Assembly (NCBI GenBank): GCA_964536465.1
Contig: CAZHXQ010000063.1
Location: 1 to 11,356, forward strand
Length of the DNA: 11,356 nucleotides
Reading direction: 5' to 3'
From: Mesolinea sp964536465
Lineage (GTDB): Bacteria; Chloroflexota; Anaerolineae; Anaerolineales; Anaerolineaceae
Shown: in pieces, positions 6,666 to 11,356 of the stretch
How the letters are laid out: each line of letters begins with the position of its first letter
How positions within the stretch are numbered: the first letter of the stretch is position 1
Position numbers and translations under genes: made by a program
Notes under the pieces: generated by a model
The model's input: only the letters and a program-made list of their open reading frames with translations
Told to the model about the DNA's origin: nothing
Database searches by the model: none

Positions 6666-7312
6666 GATTGACCTACCAAACCCTGACCCTTGGCCCGCTT
6701 GGAAACAATATCTACTTTTTAATTGACAAGGACACCAAAGACTGCGTGGTGATCGACCCAGGCTTTCTGCCAAAGACCCAGCTGGATTTCATTAAAAAAA
6801 ATGGCTGGAAACTGCGTCAGATTTGGGTCAGCCATGGACATTTTGACCACATAGCCGGGGTGAAGACGCTGAGTGAGGCATTTGACCCGCCCATCCCCAT
6901 TGCCATGCATCCGGTCAGCTTTGCATGGGCGAAAGAAAACCCACCAGATGAAATCTATGGCGTCAGAGTGGAAGAAATTCCCCAGGTTGATACCCCGCTG
7001 GCGCAGGGAATGTGGTTGGGGATCGACCCGGAAAGTGATGAGAAGGTCGTGGAAGTTCGCGATGTATCTGGGCACAACCCGGGATCGGTGATATTTTACT
7101 GCCCGGCTTTGAAGATTGCCTTTGTGGGGGACGCGATCTTTAAGGAAAGCATCGGGCGGACTGACTTTGCGGGAAGCAATCATCAATTATTGCTGAAAAA
7201 CATCCGCGAGCAAATCTACACTTTGCCAGAGGAGACGGTTCTATTGCCTGGGCATATGGACGCAACCACGGTCGAGCATGAGAAGCGTTTTAATCCGTTT
7301 GTGCGTGGCTGA
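6662..7312 (+). CDS. Metallo-beta-lactamase-fold hydrolase (glyoxalase II-like)
   Basis: 216 residues with the full MBL signature: the HxHxDH motif as SHGHFDH (His58, His60, Asp62, His63), then His138 in SGHNPG, Asp157 in VGDAIF and His198 in PGHMD. The FKESIGRTDF segment (160-169) is typical of small YcbL/glyoxalase II-like hydrolases, which cut thioesters such as S-lactoylglutathione or related acyl thiols. The longer substrate-binding C-terminal domain of classical GloB is absent. The start overlaps the M24 stop (ATGA) and AGGG lies 5 nt upstream, so it is the last gene of the rightward block. The true substrate is unknown; a general thioester or metabolite-repair role is likely. It ends 9 nt from the converging cysE. 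Confidence 0.9.
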   Translation: MRLTYQTLTLGPLGNNIYFLIDKDTKDCVVIDPGFLPKTQLDFIKKNGWKLRQIWVSHGHFDHIAGVKTLSEAFDPPIPIAMHPVSFAWAKENPPDEIYGVRVEEIPQVDTPLAQGMWLGIDPESDEKVVEVRDVSGHNPGSVIFYCPALKIAFVGDAIFKESIGRTDFAGSNHQLLLKNIREQIYTLPEETVLLPGHMDATTVEHEKRFNPFVRG

Positions 7313-7321
7313 GAGCCTCAA

Positions 7322-8104
7322 TTAGATCGAATAATCAATACCTTCGTCAAATTCCCAGTAATCATCCTCATGCAGGTGTAACCTGGCAGAATGCGTGTCT
7401 TGCAGCTGGAGCTGCTCTTCAATTGCAGCCAGACGCTCCAAAATTTCCTTCAGATTGCTGGTGAGAGCGTCGGGCAGGCTGGTATGGTCCAGGTCGGCGA
7501 CCCGACCGACCACCTGCTGCCTGCGGCGGATAATCTGCCCCGGCACGCCCACCACTACCGATTGGGGAGGCACATCCTTGACAACCACCGAGTTGGCGCC
7601 GATGCGGCTGTGCGCGCCTATGGTGATGTCCCCCAAAATCTTTGCGCCTGCTCCCACCACCACGCAGGATTCCAGGGTGGGGTGGCGTTTAACTTTTTGG
7701 AGGCTGGTGCCTCCCAAGGTAACGCCGTGGTAAATGGTGACGTCATCGCCTACGATGGCTGTCTCGCCAATGACGATGCCCATGCCGTGATCGATAAAGA
7801 CCCTGCGGCCGATCACCGCGCCAGGATGGATCTCGACACCGGTTAAAAATCGAGTGACCTGGGCAAGGAATCGGGCCAGACCTTTGAGCCCTTTCTTCCA
7901 GAGCCAATGCTGAACGTGATGCGCCCAAATTGCATGCAGACCGGAGTAAGTACTGAAGATGCTGAACTTGCTGGTGGCTGCCGGGTCACGTTCGAGCGCG
8001 CAGCGGATGTCTTCGATGATTGTTCCAAAGAAACCAGGATTCTCGAGGGTTTCGTTGCCAAGGTCGGGCGGGCACTTTGAGGGGCTTCTTTCAACTTCAT
8101 CCAT
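7322..8104 (-). CDS. cysE: Serine O-acetyltransferase (CysE), first step of cysteine synthesis
   Basis: A 260-residue enzyme that transfers acetyl from acetyl-CoA to L-serine, giving O-acetylserine for CysK. A helical N-terminal part (about 25-90) is followed by a left-handed beta-helix of hexapeptide repeats (about 92-190). Key residues include IDHGMG with Asp105 and His106 (the catalytic pair of E. coli CysE is in the same motif), YHGVTLGGT (125-133) and RHPTL with His141. After the helix comes a variable region (195-240) and an acidic tail ending DYSI. A C-terminal Ile is the residue that inserts into the CysK active site in the cysteine synthase complex. The ATG lies within the last 8 nt of cysK, with GGAGG 6 nt upstream. 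Confidence 0.94.
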   Translation of the reverse strand: MDEVERSPSKCPPDLGNETLENPGFFGTIIEDIRCALERDPAATSKFSIFSTYSGLHAIWAHHVQHWLWKKGLKGLARFLAQVTRFLTGVEIHPGAVIGRRVFIDHGMGIVIGETAIVGDDVTIYHGVTLGGTSLQKVKRHPTLESCVVVGAGAKILGDITIGAHSRIGANSVVVKDVPPQSVVVGVPGQIIRRRQQVVGRVADLDHTSLPDALTSNLKEILERLAAIEEQLQLQDTHSARLHLHEDDYWEFDEGIDYSI

Positions 8105-9041
8105 TTAGTTCCTCCCGTAAATTGGCAAATAGAGCGGTAGAAAGGTAACGTTCAGCAAAACTGGGCACAATCACGACAATGCGCTTGCCCTTATTCTGGC
8201 GTCGATCAGCCAGCTGCAGTGCCGCCCAGACTGCCGCGCCGGAAGAAATGCCGCCGGGGATACCCTCTGAAGCTGCCAATTGCCGGGCCGTCTGAAAAGC
8301 ATCTTCCTTGCTGACCTGCACAACTTCGTTTAAAAGCGTTTGGTTTAATACGGAGGGGATAAAGCCAGCTCCGATGCCTTGCAGCTGATGGGGGCCTGGC
8401 TTGCCTCCGGAAAGGACTGGTGAATCGCTTGGCTCAACCGCCACGATCTCGAGCGAAGGGTTCTTTTGTCTTAGCGCTTCGCCGGCGCCGGTTATGGTCC
8501 CGCCGGTTCCAACGCCTGCCACCAGGATGTCGACCCTGCCGGAGGTATCATGCCAGATTTCTGGACCGGTGGTCTGTCGGTGTATAGCCGGGTTAGCGGG
8601 GTTATTGAATTGGTCTGCCAGCCAGAAGCGGCTGTCTTGCTGCTGCAGTTGGCTGGCTCGCTCCATGGCGGCAGCCATGCCGCCATCAGCCGGGGTCTGG
8701 ATCAATTCGGCACCCATGAAACGCAGGAGCAGCTTTCTCTCAAGGCTGACCGAATTTGGCATGACAATCACGCACCGATAGCCTTTCTCAGCGGCAACAT
8801 TGGCCAGCCCGATGCCTGTGTTACCGCTGGTTGCTTCCACCAGGATGCTGTCGGGTGTGAGCCTGCCGCTGGCTTCGGCGTCGGCTACCATGCCCACCGC
8901 GATACGGTCTTTGACACTGTGGGTAGGGTTGTAGAATTCCAGCTTCGCCAGAAGGTCCACATCCTTGTGTGGGTTGAGATGGTTGACACGTACCAGAGGA
9001 GTGTGCCCAACCAATTCCCCCAGGTTGTTATAAATCGCCAT
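8097..9041 (-). CDS. cysK: Cysteine synthase A (O-acetylserine sulfhydrylase)
   Basis: A 314-residue PLP enzyme (fold type II) that joins sulfide and O-acetylserine to make cysteine. Lys44 in HSVKDR holds the PLP, TSGNTG (71-76) binds the substrate carboxylate, GTGGT (178-182) binds the PLP phosphate, and the HQLQGIGAGF segment (218-227) and SSGAA (266-270) are in their expected places. Length is normal. The ATG at 9041 is chosen because GGAG sits 6 nt upstream and the protein then begins MAIYNNLGEL as in close relatives; a TTG at 9068 would add 9 residues without homology support. It overlaps cysE by 8 nt. A structured leader of about 115 nt and a TATAAT box lie upstream, so expression may be controlled through RNA. 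Confidence 0.95.
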   Translation of the reverse strand: MAIYNNLGELVGHTPLVRVNHLNPHKDVDLLAKLEFYNPTHSVKDRIAVGMVADAEASGRLTPDSILVEATSGNTGIGLANVAAEKGYRCVIVMPNSVSLERKLLLRFMGAELIQTPADGGMAAAMERASQLQQQDSRFWLADQFNNPANPAIHRQTTGPEIWHDTSGRVDILVAGVGTGGTITGAGEALRQKNPSLEIVAVEPSDSPVLSGGKPGPHQLQGIGAGFIPSVLNQTLLNEVVQVSKEDAFQTARQLAASEGIPGGISSGAAVWAALQLADRRQNKGKRIVVIVPSFAERYLSTALFANLREELNG

Positions 9042-9047
9042 GGGATT

Positions 9048-9051
9048 CTCC
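9048..9051 (-). promoter_or_regulatory. Ribosome binding site that sets the cysK start
   Basis: The complement of 9048-9051 is GGAG, 6 nt before the ATG at 9041. The alternative in-frame TTG at 9068 has no such site nearby, which decides the start in favour of the shorter, family-length protein. Confidence 0.65.
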
Positions 9052-9080
9052 AGATTTTCAGTGAGCAAGTTGATAATAAA

Positions 9081-9157
9081 CCGTGGTCCCTCTCGCCTTG
9101 ACCAGCCAGCCTAGGGCGGGCTGCTGTCGGCTGAACGGCTTTTAAGGCCGACCACAG
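9081..9157 (-). promoter_or_regulatory. Structured 5' leader of cysK-cysE, candidate cis-regulatory RNA
   Basis: On the leftward strand, 9157-9150 (CTGTGGTC) pairs with 9088-9081 (GACCACGG): 8 bp including one G-U. Inside, GCCTT (9148-9144) pairs with AAGGC (9099-9095). Within that, CAGCAGCC (9126-9119) pairs with GGCTGGCTG (9111-9103) with one bulged G and a 7-nt loop. The left side carries AGCC three times and the right side GGCT twice in tandem, so alternative pairings are possible. The closed structure starts at the predicted transcription start and ends about 40 nt before the cysK ATG. It lacks the SAM-I core and the T-box sequence. Its position before cysteine biosynthesis genes suggests control, but pairing was worked out by eye only. 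Confidence 0.4.
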
Positions 9158-9162
9158 TGAGA

Positions 9163-9192
9163 ATTATAGAACAGGCCTGAGAGCGCTGCGAA
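9163..9192 (-). promoter_or_regulatory. Candidate promoter of the cysK-cysE operon
   Basis: The complement of 9163-9168 is TATAAT, a perfect -10 box. The complement of 9187-9192 is TTCGCA, matching four of six -35 positions with an 18-nt spacer. Transcription would begin near 9156, exactly at the outer arm of the leader structure. The spacer contains the perfect 8-nt palindrome CAGGCCTG (9172-9179), and a similar ACAGGCTG lies at 9203-9210; these could be binding sites for a regulator, but no known operator was recognised. Confidence 0.45.
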
Positions 9193-9286
9193 GGCGTGTA
9201 CAACAGGCTGCGTTGGCGTGGTCTGTTTTTTCTTTTCCAATCTTGACCGGATTAGTTCACTGTTCAGGGTGAGAAATACCGTTATT

Positions 9287-9320
9287 AAATAAAAAGCCGG
9301 TTTCAAAATCTGAAACCGGC
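9287..9320 (-). terminator. Rho-independent terminator of rny
   Basis: Read leftward, GCCGGTTTCA (9320-9311) and TGAAACCGGC (9305-9296) form a perfect 10-bp stem around a 5-nt loop, followed directly by TTTTTATTT (9295-9287). It lies 20 nt after the rny stop codon. This is a textbook intrinsic terminator and separates recX-rny from the cysK promoter. Confidence 0.92.
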
Positions 9321-9340
9321 CTGAATTTCGGGTGCAAAAT

Positions 9341-10900
9341 TTATTTCGCGTAGCTGACCGAACGGGTCTCGCGGATAACAGTCACCTGGATTTGGCCAGG
9401 ATACTGCATGGTCTGCTCGATCTCATTGGCAATATCTTTGGCCAGCACGTGCGCCTGATAGTCGTCGATATCTTCGGGCTTGACGATGATGCGCACCTCG
9501 CGACCAGCCTGGATGGCATAGCTCTGCTCGACGCCCTCGTGATTGTTGGCGATTGTTTCCAGGGCCTTGAGCCGCTTGATATATTGCTCAAGGTCTTCCC
9601 GTCGGGCGCCAGGGCGGGCACCAGAAATGGCATCGGCGGCTTCAACCAGGATTGCCTCGATGGTTTCCTGCTCCGTTTCATGGTGATGAGAGGCGATCGC
9701 GTTGACAACCTTAGCGTTGACGCCGTGCCTGCGGGCGAATTCAGCGCCTAAAAGCGCGTGGGTACCTTCAGAGTTGTGGTCCATGGCTTTGCCGAGGTCG
9801 TGCAGCAGCGCGGCTGCCCGGGCCACTTCGACATCAGCGCCGAGTTCAGCCGCCAGGATGCTGGCGATTTTCGAGGTTTCCACTGAATGGGCCAATTGGT
9901 TTTGCCCGTAGGATGTGCGGTATTTGAGACGCCCGAGTTTCTTGACGATTTCCGGGTGCAGACCGTGCACGCCGGCTTCATAGACGGCGTCTTTACCGGC
10001 TTTGAAAATATCCTCGTCCATTTCTTTGCGTTCTTCTTCGAGAATTTTCTCAATATAGGCGGGGTGGATGCGGCCATCGTTGACCAGGCGGGTGAGCGTA
10101 CGACGGGCGATCTCGCGCCGGACGGAATCGAAGCACGAAACAGTAACGGCTTCGGGGGTGTCATCGACGATAACATCAACGCCGGTGGCCTGTTCGAACG
10201 CGCGGATGTTGCGACCGTTGCGACCGACGATGCGACCTTTCATCTCATCGTTTGGCAGGGTCACCACCGAGGTGGTCACCTCAGCGACCTTGTCTGATGC
10301 CACGCGCTGGATGGCATCGGCGATCAATTCGCGGGCTTTTTCCATACCTGTTTCACGCGCCTCAGTCTCAATTTGACGGATAATGCGGGCCATGTCGGCG
10401 TGTGATTCTTTTTCGACCTCTTCTAACAGAATCGAGCGGGCTTCTTCAACGGTCAGTTCACTAACCCGTTGCAATTCAGCAGCGCGTTCTTCATAGAGGG
10501 CATCAATTTCGTTGGTGCGCTTGTCTATGCGGCTTTGGCGTTTGTTGAGATTGCTCTCTCGCAGCTGCATTTGATCAAAGCGGCTGTCCAACTCCTCGCG
10601 TCGTTTGGACAGGCGGTCTTCTTCTTTTGTCAGTTCGCTCCGGCGGTTTTTGATTTCCCCTTCGGCATCCCGAATAATTTTGAGTGCCTGGTCTTTGGCG
10701 TCGAGCATGGTCTGCTGCCCTTTTTCGCGCGCCTCGGCGATGATGTCAGTGCTGGTTTGCTTTAGTCTTTCATCCTTGTTTTTTCGGATCTTTGAAAAAA
10801 CCAGGTAACCGATGAGGGCGCCAGCCAGCAAAGCCAGGCCTATCCAGACAATCGACATTAAATCTATTCCTTGTGGACTTTGTTGTACTATGTTTTTCAT
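9341..10900 (-). CDS. rny: Ribonuclease Y, membrane-anchored mRNA decay endonuclease
   Basis: A 519-residue protein with the full RNase Y layout: one N-terminal TM helix (about 16-36), a long charged coiled coil (about 40-200), a KH RNA-binding domain (about 208-275) with GRIVGRNG (222-229), and an HD phosphohydrolase domain with His338 in LAHS, His367-Asp368 in LLHDLGK, the SHHHE cluster (404-408) and Asp423 in ADAISG. It starts mRNA decay by endonucleolytic cuts at the membrane. Length is typical. The start is uncertain: ATG 10900 has only a GGAG 11 nt upstream, while ATG 10858 (505 residues) has AAGGAA 8 nt upstream and also keeps the TM helix. A six-codon frame (MEQLTK, 10917-10897) ends in an ATGA overlap with the 10900 start. 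The gene follows recX by 37 nt and ends at a strong terminator. Confidence 0.95.
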   Translation of the reverse strand: MKNIVQQSPQGIDLMSIVWIGLALLAGALIGYLVFSKIRKNKDERLKQTSTDIIAEAREKGQQTMLDAKDQALKIIRDAEGEIKNRRSELTKEEDRLSKRREELDSRFDQMQLRESNLNKRQSRIDKRTNEIDALYEERAAELQRVSELTVEEARSILLEEVEKESHADMARIIRQIETEARETGMEKARELIADAIQRVASDKVAEVTTSVVTLPNDEMKGRIVGRNGRNIRAFEQATGVDVIVDDTPEAVTVSCFDSVRREIARRTLTRLVNDGRIHPAYIEKILEEERKEMDEDIFKAGKDAVYEAGVHGLHPEIVKKLGRLKYRTSYGQNQLAHSVETSKIASILAAELGADVEVARAAALLHDLGKAMDHNSEGTHALLGAEFARRHGVNAKVVNAIASHHHETEQETIEAILVEAADAISGARPGARREDLEQYIKRLKALETIANNHEGVEQSYAIQAGREVRIIVKPEDIDDYQAHVLAKDIANEIEQTMQYPGQIQVTVIRETRSVSYAK

Positions 10901-10937
10901 TTTGTCAGTTGCTCCATTTTATTAATCTATCCAGACC

Positions 10938-11356
10938 CTATGGTTCTGACTTTTCTTTCCAAAGCAATGGAAGACACTCCCGCACGACCGCATATGAGAA
11001 CCCGCGCCTTTGAAGAGCGGCGGCCAGTTTGCGGTCATATTCCGGCTTGTCGAGAAGCTGATAACGGCGGCTCAATTTTTTGCCGGCTTTCATAGCCAGC
11101 GCGAAATCATCCAGAGCGGCGGTTTGCATGGCTTGCTCAATCTCCGGTTCAGCCACGCCTTTCTGGCGAAGCTCGAGTCTCATGAGGCTCTGACTGCGGG
11201 GGCGAAACCTTTCGCGGTTATCGAGCCAAGCCTGGGCGAAGTCGAGATCGTCGATCAGCCTTTCTTCAATCAGCCGGGCAATGACGCGATCGATCAGACC
11301 TGTGTCAAAGCCTTTCTGCCGAAGATAAGTTTGCATCTCCTGGTTCGAGCGCGCGC
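10938..11356 (-). CDS. recX: RecX, modulator of RecA recombinase (5' end outside window)
   Basis: At least 139 residues are visible. The frame is open to the right edge, so the ATG at 11336 is probably internal: the residues before it (ARSNQE) continue the RecX-type start, in which an Arg-Ser-x-x-Glu segment leads into MQTYLRQKGF. The following blocks fit the tandem three-helix repeats of RecX: LIEERLIDDLDFAQAWLDNR, then SLMRLELRQKGV, then a final repeat with LAAALQRRGFSYAVVRECL. RecX binds RecA filaments and limits or tunes recombination and the SOS response. It lies 37 nt upstream of rny on the same strand with no terminator between, so the two are probably co-transcribed. Confidence 0.85.
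   Translation of the reverse strand, partial: ARSNQEMQTYLRQKGFDTGLIDRVIARLIEERLIDDLDFAQAWLDNRERFRPRSQSLMRLELRQKGVAEPEIEQAMQTAALDDFALAMKAGKKLSRRYQLLDKPEYDRKLAAALQRRGFSYAVVRECLPLLWKEKSEP

Noticed and set aside
9111..9155. Leader peptide from GTG 9155 (14 codons) before cysK
   Set aside because: It has no ribosome binding site and contains no cysteine codon, so there is no support for peptide-based attenuation.
9042..9157. SAM-I riboswitch or T-box in the cysK leader
   Set aside because: A GAGGGAC stretch recalls part of SAM-I, but the GATGAA-type core and the GCAACC segment are absent, and no T-box sequence complementary to a tRNA acceptor end was found.
9202..9232. Rightward terminator-like hairpin (AACAGGCTGC with GTGGTCTGTT) followed by a T-run
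   Set aside because: The 10-pair stem needs three G-U pairs, and no rightward gene lies upstream for it to serve. It could end antisense RNA, but it may be chance.
10897..10917. Six-codon frame MEQLTK overlapping the rny start
   Set aside because: It has no ribosome binding site of its own at a proper distance; it is mentioned only because it bears on the choice of rny start.

Overview
The window looks like chromosomal DNA from a Chloroflexota bacterium of the Anaerolineae type. That is an inference from protein style, not from a marker gene: Thr/Pro-rich extracytoplasmic linkers on membrane proteins and lipoproteins, three M42 aminopeptidase paralogues in a row, and an RNase Y gene next to recX. 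No transposase, integrase, phage gene, CRISPR array, tRNA or rRNA was seen.

Left edge (1-227): the first 11 codons of a leftward gene with a strong ribosome binding site and a TATAAT box, then a divergent AT-rich promoter region.

Central rightward block (228-7312): eight tightly packed genes that read as one or two operons. They encode a one-TM protein with a Thr/Pro-rich tail, three consecutive M42 metallo-aminopeptidases (linked by a 2-nt gap and then an ATGA overlap), a lipoprotein of the family 1 solute-binding type, a small two-TM protein, an M24B Xaa-Pro peptidase and a metallo-beta-lactamase-fold hydrolase. Four of the eight are peptidases with intact metal ligands. The block is best read as a peptide-degradation module: M42 enzymes trim peptides, the M24 enzyme removes residues in front of proline, and the orphan binding lipoprotein may capture a substrate outside the cell. 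The only notable internal gap (40 nt, 3799-3838) may hold a second promoter.

Leftward cysteine block (7322-9041, read right to left): cysK and cysE overlap by 8 nt. The serine acetyltransferase ends in a C-terminal isoleucine on an acidic tail, the feature by which this enzyme docks into CysK in the cysteine synthase complex. Upstream of cysK lies a candidate promoter and a leader of about 115 nt that folds on paper into a long closed structure matching no riboswitch class I know.

Right block (9341-11356, leftward): recX (5' end outside the window) followed by rny for RNase Y, closed by a clear Rho-independent terminator. The recA-recX-rny order known elsewhere suggests recA just beyond the right edge.

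The most interesting items are the structured cysK leader, the Ile-ending CysE tail beside its partner gene, the divergent first member of the triple M42 cluster, and the orphan binding lipoprotein plus small membrane protein inside a peptidase operon. Nothing here is clearly a wholly new system.
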